A stretch of 64,000 nt of DNA from Paraclostridium dentum (GTDB taxonomy: Bacteria; Bacillota; Clostridia; Peptostreptococcales; Peptostreptococcaceae). Positions 49,266-59,681 of the stretch are shown here, piece by piece. Below the pieces are notes generated by a model. That model was not told where the DNA came from. It saw only the letters and a list, made by a program, of their open reading frames with translations, and made no database searches. The stretch is taken from positions 1 to 64,000 of the forward strand of contig NZ_WIPK01000003.1 of assembly GCF_012922555.1 (NCBI RefSeq), in the 5' to 3' direction. Every line of letters begins with the position of its first letter. Position 1 is the stretch's first letter. The position numbers and the translations under genes are program-made.

Positions 49266-50900
49266 GTGTATAATGATTTTAGGGGCTTTATTAATCACTT
49301 AGAAAATCCAGCAATTTTATGCAGTGAAACTGGGGAAATACTAGATTTTAATGCACAAATGAAAAAGATTTTTAATTTTGTTGATGTGGACAAGCCATCA
49401 AATATATCTGTTTTGGACAGTACATTTAATGAAAATGACTATTTTTCCAACAATAGAAAAAAAATACAGCTTAGAGATTTAAATATGTTCGTAGATGTTT
49501 ATTCGATTAGAGATTATAAAAATGAATTACAGTATATTTATTTATTTGAAAAATCTATGATAACAGATAAGGTTGTAGAGGACATAATTGAACATATAGA
49601 TGAAGTTGTAGTTATATTTAATAAAGATGGTGTTATTGAAAAGATGAACAGCTTATGTGATGAGATATTACCATTTAAAAGAAAAGAAGTTCTTGGGAGA
49701 AAAATTGACAAACTAGTTTATATGGGATTAGTAGAAGAACCGATAATACTAAATATGCTAGGAGTTAAGAAAAAAACTTATAAAAATATAGTTTATCCTG
49801 GAGGTAAAGTTATAGCATACACAGCAGTTCCTATATGGGATAACAAGGGAGAAGTAAAAGGGGGAGTGTTAACTGGTAGAGATATTTCTAGAGTTATAAA
49901 CTTAGATTCTCCTCACGCCAAAGATTGTACAACAGCCACTAACTCGGAATATATAAGCAAAAGTGAAGTTATGGATAATATAAAAAATGTAGTAAAGAGA
50001 GCAGCAGCATCTGATTCTTCCATTTTTATAACTGGAGAGTCTGGTGTAGGAAAAGAAATTATAGCTAGAAAAATATGTAAGTATAGTCATAGAAGGGATA
50101 AACCATTTATAGCAATTAACTGTGGTGCAATTCCTAATGAGCTCCTAGAATCAGAGTTTTTCGGATATGAAGAAGGTTCTTTTACTGGAGCTAAAAAGTC
50201 TGGGAAAAAAGGTCTTTTTGAGCAAGCAAATGGAGGTACTATATTTTTAGATGAAATAGGCGAATTGCCACTTCAAATGCAAAAAAAATTACTTAGAGTT
50301 ATACAAGAAAATACGATTACTAGAGTTGGAGGAACTAAACCGATAAAAATTGATGTAAGGTATGTAAGTGCTACTAATATTTCAAATGAGGATTTACATG
50401 ATAATTTGAAGTTTAGACAGGATTTATATTATAGACTTAGTGTTATACCTATAAAAATACCTCCATTAAGGGAAAGAAAAGAAGACATAATGCCTTTAGT
50501 TGAATATTTCTTAGATTTATACAACACTAAATATAATAGAGAAATAAGCATTTCTCCTAAGGTTATGGAATTGTTAAATAATCATTCTTGGCCTGGAAAC
50601 ATAAGGGAACTGAAAAATATTATCGAAAGATTTGTTGTTTTATCAGTTAAAAATACGATAGGAGAAGATGAGTTTAACATGCTAATAAATTTAGATGATT
50701 TATCTAAGGAAAATGACTTGAAATCTCCAATAGTTGTAAATGGTATTGTAAATTTAAATGAAGCATATAAAATAGTAGATCAAATAATTATACCTAGAGC
50801 AATAGATAAGTATGGCTCTATTACACAAGCATCAAAACAAATAGGGATAGATTCTTCTACTATACATAGAAAAATAAAAAGTGGATATTTAAAATTATAA
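49266..50900 (+). CDS. Sigma-54-dependent activator, PAS-AAA+-Fis type
   Basis: 544-residue enhancer-binding protein. Two PAS-like sensor domains (about 1-100 and 105-215; the second with VVIFNKDGVIEKMNSLCDE and YTAVPIWDNKGEVKGGVLTG), then the AAA+ domain: Walker A GESGVGKE, sigma-54-contact loop GSFTGAKK, Walker B GGTIFLDEIGELP, arginine finger region FRQDLYYRLSVIPI and sensor II WPGNIRELKN. The C terminus is a Fis-type helix-turn-helix (SITQASKQIGIDSSTIHRKI). No receiver domain, so it senses a ligand or redox state directly. Position right after the had operon, which has a sigma-54 promoter, makes it the probable had activator. GTG start, AAGGAAGGG 10 bases before. Confidence 0.9.
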   Translation: MYNDFRGFINHLENPAILCSETGEILDFNAQMKKIFNFVDVDKPSNISVLDSTFNENDYFSNNRKKIQLRDLNMFVDVYSIRDYKNELQYIYLFEKSMITDKVVEDIIEHIDEVVVIFNKDGVIEKMNSLCDEILPFKRKEVLGRKIDKLVYMGLVEEPIILNMLGVKKKTYKNIVYPGGKVIAYTAVPIWDNKGEVKGGVLTGRDISRVINLDSPHAKDCTTATNSEYISKSEVMDNIKNVVKRAAASDSSIFITGESGVGKEIIARKICKYSHRRDKPFIAINCGAIPNELLESEFFGYEEGSFTGAKKSGKKGLFEQANGGTIFLDEIGELPLQMQKKLLRVIQENTITRVGGTKPIKIDVRYVSATNISNEDLHDNLKFRQDLYYRLSVIPIKIPPLRERKEDIMPLVEYFLDLYNTKYNREISISPKVMELLNNHSWPGNIRELKNIIERFVVLSVKNTIGEDEFNMLINLDDLSKENDLKSPIVVNGIVNLNEAYKIVDQIIIPRAIDKYGSITQASKQIGIDSSTIHRKIKSGYLKL

Positions 50901-50975
50901 TAATTAAATATAGTAGTTGCGAAGCCTAAATGATTCTGCTATCATTATGGTATAAGTACATATGACTCAAAGAGG

Positions 50976-51009
50976 CCATGAAGGTTTTAAAACTTTCATG
51001 GTTTTTTTT
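50976..51009 (+). terminator. Terminator after the sigma-54 activator gene
   Basis: CCATGAAGGTT (50976-50986) pairs with AACTTTCATGG (50991-51001), one G-U pair, loop TTAA, followed by eight T. Confidence 0.92.
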
Positions 51010-51076
51010 GTTTTATTAGTACAAAAAAAACTCTATATAAAATAGATAGACTTTAACACTATCTATTCCCTTTTAT

Positions 51077-51110
51077 AAGATGCTATATAGCATCTTTTTC
51101 TTTTTTTAAA
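51077..51110 (+). terminator. Second plus-strand terminator, overlapping the next gene's stop
   Basis: AAGATGCTAT (51077-51086) and its complement (51087-51096) form a palindrome followed on the plus strand by TTTCTTTTTTT. It overlaps the 3' end of the minus-strand gene at 51083; on that strand the U-tract is poor, so it mainly guards against plus-strand read-through. Confidence 0.65.
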
Positions 51111-51544
51111 AAACTTGTTTCTAAATCATTATTGTAAATAGAGTTTGCAAAACTCTTACAAAAATATGATAGGAAAGTAGGGTCTTTAAATGCTACATCT
51201 TTTATAATTGACACAGGTATTCCTATAAAAATACATTCATCTAAAGCTCTTAAACTATATTCAAATTTATTTTCTGTAAATATTTCTAAAGAGCCAATAA
51301 TATTTAAATTATTTATAGAAGATTTAAGTATATTATTATTATCAAAAGAATTTTCTAATTTAATAGTAGTTCCCTCTACGAGAAAATATAAGTAATCTGG
51401 AGTTGTATTTTTAAGAACTATAAGTTCATTTTTATTAAAACAATGAAGCTCCATATGAGAGTTCAAATTTACATCAAACATATTATTTATTTTATAATTT
51501 TCAATATAATATCTTAAACTATCGTCATGATGAAGTTTAAGCAT
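51083..51544 (-). CDS. Cyclic-nucleotide-binding-like (Crp family) domain protein without HTH
   Basis: 153 residues resembling the N-terminal sensor of Crp/Fnr proteins: strands around HCFNKNELIVLKNTTPDYLYFLVEG (in two parts, about 34-58), the turn NIIGSLEIF in place of the phosphate-binding cassette, and a long helix DPTFLSYFCKSFANSIYNN as the dimer helix. It then stops after a short charged tail; the DNA-binding winged helix (about 70 residues) is missing. The cassette lacks the Arg-Ser pair that binds cAMP, so another ligand or none is likely. The stop lies in a terminator, so no hidden HTH follows. RBS AGGGGTGAT. Could regulate the neighbouring activator by protein contact; that is a guess. 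Confidence 0.6.
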   Translation of the reverse strand: MLKLHHDDSLRYYIENYKINNMFDVNLNSHMELHCFNKNELIVLKNTTPDYLYFLVEGTTIKLENSFDNNNILKSSINNLNIIGSLEIFTENKFEYSLRALDECIFIGIPVSIIKDVAFKDPTFLSYFCKSFANSIYNNDLETSFLKKEKDAI

Positions 51545-51627
51545 AAAATCACCCCTTAAAAAATATTATCATATTAAAAGTATTAACTTATATTTGAAAA
51601 TATAAACTATAATATATAAATAAAAAA

Positions 51628-51662
51628 CAGGTCCGTTGTTCAAATTTATAATTTGGAAATTA
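51628..51662 (+). repeat. Dispersed intergenic repeat, copy A
   Basis: 35 bp beginning CAGGTCCGTTGTTC and ending TTGGAAATTA, identical at 33 of 35 positions to copy B at 55097-55131. It is followed by an inverted repeat (GAAATTATA with TATAATTTC). Both copies lie in intergenic DNA before plus-strand genes. Confidence 0.75.
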
Positions 51663-51726
51663 TATACATTAAAAGCTTATAATTTCTTAAGAATCAAAAA
51701 TTAAAAACTGGACAATATATTATTAA

Positions 51727-51830
51727 ATAAATACACAAAACACCTCAGTGATGGCATTCTAATATATAGTGTATTTATATAAAATAGATTAAGTCCTTTA
51801 ATTATTTAATAATTAAAGGACTTTTATTTT
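51727..51830 (+). ncRNA. Leader or small RNA with stem-loop and terminator
   Basis: ATAAATACAC (51727-51736) pairs perfectly with GTGTATTTAT (51769-51778). Thirteen bases later AAGTCCTTTAATTA (51791-51804) pairs with 51810-51823, followed by TTATTTTT: a strong plus-strand terminator although no plus-strand gene precedes it. The 51545-51875 gap thus seems to encode a short transcript, or an attenuated leader for the dehydrogenase gene at 51876. No known riboswitch class recognised. Confidence 0.5.
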
Positions 51831-51875
51831 TAAGATAAAATATAATTAACTATTAGATATGGGAGGAGATGTTTT

Positions 51876-52811
51876 ATGAAATTATTAGTTACAAATAAAT
51901 ATGAGGATAATGAAATAAGTAAATTAGTAAATTTAGGATATGAAGTGATATATATGAAGGAATCCAAGGCTGAAGTAAATAATGAAAATAAAGATATTGA
52001 AGTGCTAGTAGGTTATAATCCATTTAACACACTTGATATATCGAAACTAGAAAATTTGAAACTAATTCAATTAAGTAGTGTTGGAATAGATCAAATACCA
52101 AAAGATGAAATTATAAAAAATAATATTACGGTATGTAATAACAAAGGAAATTATAGTATTCCTATGGCTGAATATATAGTTATGTATATTTTAAATGTAT
52201 ATAAAAATACAAAACAAATGTATGAAAATCAAGCACAAAAGAAGTGGAAATTAGATATAAACTTAGAAGAACTAACTGATAAAAAAGTAATGTTTATAGG
52301 AACTGGTACAATTGCAAAAAATGCTGCTGATAGGCTAAAAGCATTTGGAGTATATGTTTATGGAGTTAATACAGATGGTAGAGACGTTGTAGGATTTGAT
52401 GAATGTATATCTATAGGAAATATAAACGAAGGGTTAAAAAAATGTGATGTAGTAGTTATTACCTTGCCATCAACAAAAGAAACTATAGGAATGATTAATG
52501 ATGAAAAATTAAAAACTATGAAAAATGGATCGGTAATTATAAATGTTGGTAGAGGAAACATAATAAATGAAAATGATTTAATCAATAATATAAGTAAGTT
52601 TAAAGGTGTTTGTTTAGATGTATTTGAAAGTGAACCATTAAATAAAGAAAATAAACTTTGGGAATTTGAAAATGTAACTATAACCCCTCATAATTCATGG
52701 ATATCTGATAAAAATAGAAGTAGAACATTTAATACTATATATGAAAATTTAAAGAATTACATAAACAATAAAGAGCTTAAAAACGTTGTAAATATTCAAA
52801 AAGGATATTAA
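51876..52811 (+). CDS. D-isomer-specific 2-hydroxyacid dehydrogenase
   Basis: 311-residue NAD-dependent enzyme related to phosphoglycerate dehydrogenase. Rossmann motif FIGTGTIAKNAADRLKAFG, substrate arginine in NVGRGNIIN, glutamate in DVFESEPL and histidine in TPHNSW. Compared with LdhA at 39778 it is only distantly related and lacks the D-lactate-dehydrogenase-type features, so it is closer to the SerA/glyoxylate-reductase branch. Substrate unknown; serA without its regulatory domain is one option. Preceded by a leader with an intrinsic terminator; GGGAGGAG ribosome site. Confidence 0.87.
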   Translation: MKLLVTNKYEDNEISKLVNLGYEVIYMKESKAEVNNENKDIEVLVGYNPFNTLDISKLENLKLIQLSSVGIDQIPKDEIIKNNITVCNNKGNYSIPMAEYIVMYILNVYKNTKQMYENQAQKKWKLDINLEELTDKKVMFIGTGTIAKNAADRLKAFGVYVYGVNTDGRDVVGFDECISIGNINEGLKKCDVVVITLPSTKETIGMINDEKLKTMKNGSVIINVGRGNIINENDLINNISKFKGVCLDVFESEPLNKENKLWEFENVTITPHNSWISDKNRSRTFNTIYENLKNYINNKELKNVVNIQKGY

Positions 52812-52889
52812 TAGTTTAGTTGTAATTTTAAGAAGAAAATTATGGTATACTAAGATAGTATTGCATTGAAATTAGTACGATTTACATAG

Positions 52890-54932
<2,043 letters not shown>

Positions 54933-55080
54933 AAATATTGGGGAAATTATATTAATAAATAACTACTATTTAGGGTTAAATAATGCTAATATATTATAGT
55001 ATATACAATATTTGAGTTACAGTTCGGGTAAGTTAATTAGTCTGAATTCGCTATAAAAAAATTCGCTTTGCTCATGTCGC

Positions 55081-55131
55081 CAACGACCTTAAAAACCAGG
55101 TCCGTTGCTCAAATTTATAAGTTGGAAATTA
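55081..55131 (+). repeat. Dispersed intergenic repeat, copy B with hairpin
   Basis: 55097-55131 repeats 51628-51662 with two differences. Directly before it CAACGACCT (55081-55089) can pair with AGGTCCGTTG (55098-55107) with one bulged base. GGAAATT downstream has a complement AATTTCC at about 55160, mirroring the arrangement after copy A. Confidence 0.75.
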
Positions 55132-55200
55132 CTTTTATAATAGTTCAAGGCTAAATGCAATTTCCTAGGTATTAAAAAATGTTTGAAAGAGGTAATATAA

Positions 55201-56550
55201 ATGACGAGAATTGATGGTAGAAAAAATGATGAAATAAGACCAGTTAAAATAACTAGAAACTTTACTAGATATGCAGAGGGGTCTGTATTAATTGAAATGG
55301 GAGAAACTAAAGTTATCTGTACAGCTTCTATAGAAGATAAAGTACCTCCTTTCTTAAGAAATTCAGGAACTGGATGGATAAATGCAGAGTATTCTATGTT
55401 ACCAAGATCTACACACCAAAGAAAAATAAGAGAGTCATCAAGAGGTAAAGTTGATGGAAGAACTCAAGAAATACAAAGATTAATAGGAAGAGCTATAAGA
55501 TCAGTTATTGATTTATCTAAAATAGGAGAGAGAACTATATGGGTAGATTGTGATGTAATTCAAGCTGATGGAGGAACTAGAACAGCATCTATAACAGGAG
55601 CTTTTGTAGCAGTAGCAGAAGCTTTATATTCTTTATATGAAAATAAACAAATAAGAACTTTACCTATAAGAAACTTTGTATCAGCTATAAGTGTAGGTAT
55701 AGTTAATGGAGAACATGTTTTAGATTTATGCTATGAAGAAGATTCAAATGCACATGTTGATATGAATGTTATAATGACAGACAAAGGTGAATTTGTAGAG
55801 GTTCAAGGAACAGGAGAAGAATCTCCATTTACTAGAAAAGATTTAAATGCATTACTTGAATTAGGAGAAAAAGGAAATAAAGAGCTTATTAAAGTTCAAA
55901 GAAAAGCATTAGGAAAAATAGCAAGTGAAGTTCTTGGAGAAGAAATTCCAGATGAGGTTGTTATAGCTACAAATAATGCTCATAAATTAGAAGAAATTTC
56001 AGCTATACTAAATGATTTTGATTGTAAAATATATTCTCTTAAAGATGTGGATTTAGCAGGAATAGAAATAGTAGAGGATGGTCATACATTTGAGCATAAT
56101 GCTCTTATAAAAGCTAGAACTATAGCTAAAGCTACAAATATGGTAGCAGTTGCAGATGATTCTGGTCTTGAAGTGGATGCTTTAGGTAAAAAGCCAGGGG
56201 TTTACTCAGCTAGATATGCAGGAGAAAATGCAACTGATGAGCAAAATAGAGAAAAACTTGTAAAAGCTATGAAAAATGTACCTATGAGCCAAAGAACAGG
56301 AAGATTTGTATCAGCTATAGCTGTAGTATTCCCAAGTGGAAAAGAGTTTGTAGTAAGAGGAACTTGTGAAGGAACTATAGCATTTGAAGAAAAAGGTGAA
56401 AATGGATTTGGATATGATCCATTATTTATAGTGAATCAATATAATAAGACATTTGGAGAATTACCTAGTTCAATAAAAAATTCAATAAGTCATAGAGCAA
56501 ATTCTTTAAAACTTATGAAAGATGAATTTAATAAAAGGATAGTGAAGTAA
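55201..56550 (+). CDS. RNase PH fused to RdgB-type dITP/XTP pyrophosphatase
   Basis: 449-residue fusion. Residues 1-245 are RNase PH (phosphorolytic 3' trimming of tRNA): start [44 protein letters not shown] and the metal site [11 protein letters not shown]. From 251 on ([16 protein letters not shown]) it is the HAM1/RdgB enzyme that removes inosine and xanthosine triphosphates: [31 protein letters not shown] and SHRANSL. Both halves keep their active-site residues. No stop or internal start with a ribosome site separates them. In many Firmicutes the two are adjacent genes; the fusion occurs in some. A TAATG overlap couples it to the next gene. Confidence 0.93.
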   Translation: MTRIDGRKNDEIRPVKITRNFTRYAEGSVLIEMGETKVICTASIEDKVPPFLRNSGTGWINAEYSMLPRSTHQRKIRESSRGKVDGRTQEIQRLIGRAIRSVIDLSKIGERTIWVDCDVIQADGGTRTASITGAFVAVAEALYSLYENKQIRTLPIRNFVSAISVGIVNGEHVLDLCYEEDSNAHVDMNVIMTDKGEFVEVQGTGEESPFTRKDLNALLELGEKGNKELIKVQRKALGKIASEVLGEEIPDEVVIATNNAHKLEEISAILNDFDCKIYSLKDVDLAGIEIVEDGHTFEHNALIKARTIAKATNMVAVADDSGLEVDALGKKPGVYSARYAGENATDEQNREKLVKAMKNVPMSQRTGRFVSAIAVVFPSGKEFVVRGTCEGTIAFEEKGENGFGYDPLFIVNQYNKTFGELPSSIKNSISHRANSLKLMKDEFNKRIVK

Positions 56551-57020
56551 TGAAAATTGGGGTAATAAGTGACACTCATAGAATGAATAGGTTTATAGAT
56601 AAAACTATTCCATATTTAAAAGAATGTGACTTAATTATACATGCAGGAGATAATTTTATAGATTCAAAATATATTCATAAGATGACTGGAGTTTCGATGA
56701 TGGCAGTTAGAGGGAACTGCGATTTTGAAAATACAGAAGATGAATTAGAGTTTGAGATAGAAAATAAAAATATATTTGTTTGTCATGGGGATAAGTATGG
56801 CGTTAAATATGGACTTGAACAATTACATGAAAAAGCTAAAAATATATGTGCAGATATTGTTATATTTGGGCATACGCATACACCAGTAATAAAAGAAAAA
56901 AATAACATACTATATATAAATCCAGGTAGCATATCATTACCAAGAGGAGTAAATTATAGAAGTTTTGTTATATTAGAAATATCTAGTGATAATGTGAGTA
57001 TTGATGAGATAAGGTTATAA
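56550..57020 (+). CDS. YfcE/MJ0936-type metallophosphoesterase
   Basis: 156 residues of the calcineurin-like phosphoesterase fold: GVISDTHR (7-13 region), IIHAGDN, VRGNCDF, VCHGDKYG, IFGHTHTPV, and the family ending YINPGSISLPRG. These are the two-metal ligands of the YfcE family, which hydrolyses phosphodiesters in vitro; the cell substrate is unknown. Its ATG overlaps the stop of the fusion gene, and the order rph-rdgB-yfcE is common in Firmicutes. Confidence 0.92.
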   Translation: MKIGVISDTHRMNRFIDKTIPYLKECDLIIHAGDNFIDSKYIHKMTGVSMMAVRGNCDFENTEDELEFEIENKNIFVCHGDKYGVKYGLEQLHEKAKNICADIVIFGHTHTPVIKEKNNILYINPGSISLPRGVNYRSFVILEISSDNVSIDEIRL

Positions 57021-57043
57021 AAATAATTTAGGGGGATTAGTAA

Positions 57044-57565
57044 ATGGAATTTGTTTTGGGGTATTTACTCATATTTTTGGCTAAATGTTCAGATGTAACA
57101 TTAGCAACAATTAGGACTATATTTGTAGTAAAAGGTAAAAAGAAACTTGCGTTTTGCATTGGGTTTCTTGAAATTTTAATATACCTATTTGCTATGGATA
57201 AAGTGTTAGGTGACATGGGGGACATAGTAAAAGTAATGTCATATGCGCTTGGATTTGCAACAGGTAACGTAGTTGGAATCACACTTGAGGAAAAACTTGC
57301 AATAGGATTAATAACAGCTCAAGTTTTCACTGGTGAAGATGTAGATCAATTTGCAGAGTACTTAAGACAGCATGGTTTTGGAGTTACTGTCATAGAAGGT
57401 AGAGGAAGAGAAGGCGTAAAGTATATACTACAAGTTGTTTTAGATAGAAAGCACCTTCATAATTTCCAAAATACTATAAATAGCTATGATTCTAGGGCAT
57501 TTGTAGCAGTATCTGAAATCAAGAACGTCAGAGGTGGATATTTTGGTCGAAATGCGATGAAATAA
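57044..57565 (+). CDS. DUF2179 membrane protein (UPF0316)
   Basis: 173 residues. N-terminal half with three hydrophobic helices (2-20, 34-50 and 64-84), including the family sequence FLAKCSDVTLATIRTIFVV; the C-terminal half from about 90 is a soluble domain (TAQVFTGEDVDQFAEYLRQH, GVTVIEGRGREG) of the DUF2179 fold also found after YitT-type membrane parts. Function unknown; a nucleotide-sensing role has been suggested for related domains. RBS AGGGGGA; 23 bp after the phosphoesterase gene, same operon. Confidence 0.88.
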   Translation: MEFVLGYLLIFLAKCSDVTLATIRTIFVVKGKKKLAFCIGFLEILIYLFAMDKVLGDMGDIVKVMSYALGFATGNVVGITLEEKLAIGLITAQVFTGEDVDQFAEYLRQHGFGVTVIEGRGREGVKYILQVVLDRKHLHNFQNTINSYDSRAFVAVSEIKNVRGGYFGRNAMK

Positions 57566-57601
57566 GGCGATTTTCAAAGCTAGTTCATATCAATGCGGTA
57601 C

Positions 57602-57631
57602 TTGTAAATAAAAAAAAGAATGTGTTATAAT
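57602..57631 (+). promoter_or_regulatory. Promoter of tig
   Basis: TTGTAA (57602-57607), 18 bp, then TATAAT (57626-57631) with TG one base before it, an extended -10. Leader about 72 nt. Confidence 0.65.
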
Positions 57632-57709
57632 AAAATAGTAAAATTATAGTAACGAAATCTATTATACTATATATAAAAGAATACATAATCAATAGGAGGA
57701 TTAATAATA

Positions 57710-58996
57710 ATGAAAGCAGAATTACTTAAGAAAGAAGGTAACAAAGTTACTTTTAAACTAACAGTTGATAATGATAAATTTGAAGGTGCAGTAACAAAAG
57801 CTTACAACAAAAACAAAGGTAAATTTAATATACCAGGATTTAGAAAAGGTAAAGCACCTAAGCAAATAATAGAATCTCAATATGGAAAAGGAGTATTCTA
57901 CAACGATGCTATAGATATGTTATTCCCAGAAATATATCCATCAGCTTTAGATGAGTTAAACATAGATCCAATAGATAGACCTGACTTAGACATAGAAGAA
58001 ATAAGCAAAGACAACGGATTAGTAATGGTTGTTAATGTAGAAGTTAAGCCAGAGTTCGAACTTGGATCATACAAAGGTATAGAAATAGCAAAACCTGACT
58101 ATACTGTAAATGAAGATGAAGTAACTTTAAGATTAGATGAAATGAGAAATAAAGCTTCAAGATTAGTAGATGTTGAAGGTAGAGCTATAGAAAATGGAGA
58201 CAATACTGTTATAGACTTCGAAGGATTTGTAGATGGTGTTGCATTTGAAGGTGGAAAAGGAGAAGACTATAGCTTAGTTATAGGATCAAACACATTCATA
58301 CCAGGATTCGAAGAGCAATTAATAGGTAAAAACAAAGGTGAAGAAGTTGAAGTAAACGTTGAGTTCCCAGCTGAATATCATGCTGAAAACTTAGCAGGAA
58401 AGCCAGCTACTTTCAAAGTTGTTGTAAAGAATGTACAAAGCAAAGAATTACCAGAATTAAATGATGAATTTGCAGCTGATACAACAGAATTCAATACATT
58501 AGAAGAATTAAAGAATGATTTAAAAGCTAAAGTAGAAGAAGAAGCTAAAAATAGAGCAGATGCTGAAATGAGAAATTCTTTAGTTGAAAAAATATCTGAA
58601 GGTACAGAAGTAGAAGTTCCAAATGCAATGGTTGAAACTCAAATAAATAACATGTTAATGGAGCTTAACTACCAATTACAATACCAAGGATTACAATTAG
58701 AGCAATTATTACAAATGACAGGAAGATCAATGGAAGATTTAAGAAATGAAAAGAGAGAAGAAGCTACAAAGTTAGTTAAATCATCTTTAATATTAGAAGC
58801 TATAGCTAAAGCTGAAAATGTAGAAGTTTCTGAAGCTGATGTTGAAGCTGAAGTTGAAAAAATGGCTAAAATGTACAACATGGAAGTTGAAAAAATAAAA
58901 TCAGTAATGAGACCAACTGACTTAGAAGATATAAAAGGTCAATTAAAAATAAGAAAAACAATAGATTCATTAGTTGATAGTGCTAAATTAGTTTAA
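57710..58996 (+). CDS. tig: Trigger factor, ribosome-associated chaperone
   Basis: 428 residues. N-terminal ribosome-docking domain with the signature FNIPGFRKGKAPKQIIE, central FKBP-like prolyl isomerase (about 150-240: GDNTVIDFEGFVDGVAFEGG), and a helical C-terminal chaperone part. Binds nascent chains at the tunnel exit. Codon use is strongly restricted as in highly expressed genes. AGGAGGATTAATAATA leads into the ATG. clpP and clpX follow, the standard arrangement. Confidence 0.97.
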   Translation: MKAELLKKEGNKVTFKLTVDNDKFEGAVTKAYNKNKGKFNIPGFRKGKAPKQIIESQYGKGVFYNDAIDMLFPEIYPSALDELNIDPIDRPDLDIEEISKDNGLVMVVNVEVKPEFELGSYKGIEIAKPDYTVNEDEVTLRLDEMRNKASRLVDVEGRAIENGDNTVIDFEGFVDGVAFEGGKGEDYSLVIGSNTFIPGFEEQLIGKNKGEEVEVNVEFPAEYHAENLAGKPATFKVVVKNVQSKELPELNDEFAADTTEFNTLEELKNDLKAKVEEEAKNRADAEMRNSLVEKISEGTEVEVPNAMVETQINNMLMELNYQLQYQGLQLEQLLQMTGRSMEDLRNEKREEATKLVKSSLILEAIAKAENVEVSEADVEAEVEKMAKMYNMEVEKIKSVMRPTDLEDIKGQLKIRKTIDSLVDSAKLV

Positions 58997-59014
58997 TCAT
59001 TATAGGTATATTTC

Positions 59015-59041
59015 ATACAGTAGCTGTTACAGCTACTGTAT
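59015..59041 (+). other. Perfect hairpin between tig and clpP
   Basis: ATACAGTAGCTG (59015-59026) and its complement (59030-59041) enclose the loop TTA. There is no U-tract after it (ATTGTATATATAG), so it is unlikely to be a normal terminator; RNA processing or mRNA-end protection is more plausible. Confidence 0.6.
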
Positions 59042-59079
59042 ATTGTATATATAGATAATTATGATAGGGGGTATAATCC

Positions 59080-59664
59080 ATGGCATTAGTACCTGTAGTA
59101 GTAGAACAAACAGGAAGAGGAGAAAGATCTTACGATATATATTCAAAACTTCTAAAAGATAGAATAATATTTTTGGGTGATGAAGTAAATGATGCTACAG
59201 CAGGACTTGTAGTAGCTCAGTTATTATTCCTAGAGGCAGAAGACCCAGATAAAGATATACACTTATATATAAACTCTCCAGGAGGAAGTATAACTGCTGG
59301 TATGGCAATATATGATACTATGCAATATATAAAACCAGATGTATCAACTATATGTATAGGAATGGCTGCATCTATGGGAGCATTCTTATTAGCAGCAGGA
59401 GAAAAAGGAAAAAGATATGCACTTCCAAATAGTGAAATAATGATACATCAACCACTAGGAGGAACAAGAGGGCAAGCGACAGATATAGAAATACATGCAA
59501 ATAGAATAGTAAAAATGAAACAAACGTTAAATTCTATATTAGCTGAAAGAACAGGCCAGTCTATAGAAAAATTAAAAATGGATACTGAACGTGATAACTT
59601 CATGAGTGCTGAAGAAGCTAAACAATACGGCTTAATAGATGAAGTAATTACTAAAAGACCGTAG
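59080..59664 (+). CDS. clpP: ATP-dependent Clp protease proteolytic subunit
   Basis: 194-residue serine protease forming the tetradecameric barrel. The triad is complete: Ser98 in MAASMG, His123 in MIHQPLGG, Asp172 in ERDNFMS. The N-terminal [20 protein letters not shown] is the usual mature start. RBS AGGGGG. Works with ClpX encoded 17 bp downstream. Confidence 0.98.
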   Translation: MALVPVVVEQTGRGERSYDIYSKLLKDRIIFLGDEVNDATAGLVVAQLLFLEAEDPDKDIHLYINSPGGSITAGMAIYDTMQYIKPDVSTICIGMAASMGAFLLAAGEKGKRYALPNSEIMIHQPLGGTRGQATDIEIHANRIVKMKQTLNSILAERTGQSIEKLKMDTERDNFMSAEEAKQYGLIDEVITKRP

Positions 59665-59681
59665 ATAAGAGAGGTGTTAAT

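Noticed and set aside
51745-51765. TGGCAT near 51753 as a second sigma-54 promoter
   Set aside because: No GC doublet at the required 10-base distance, so the -12 half is missing.
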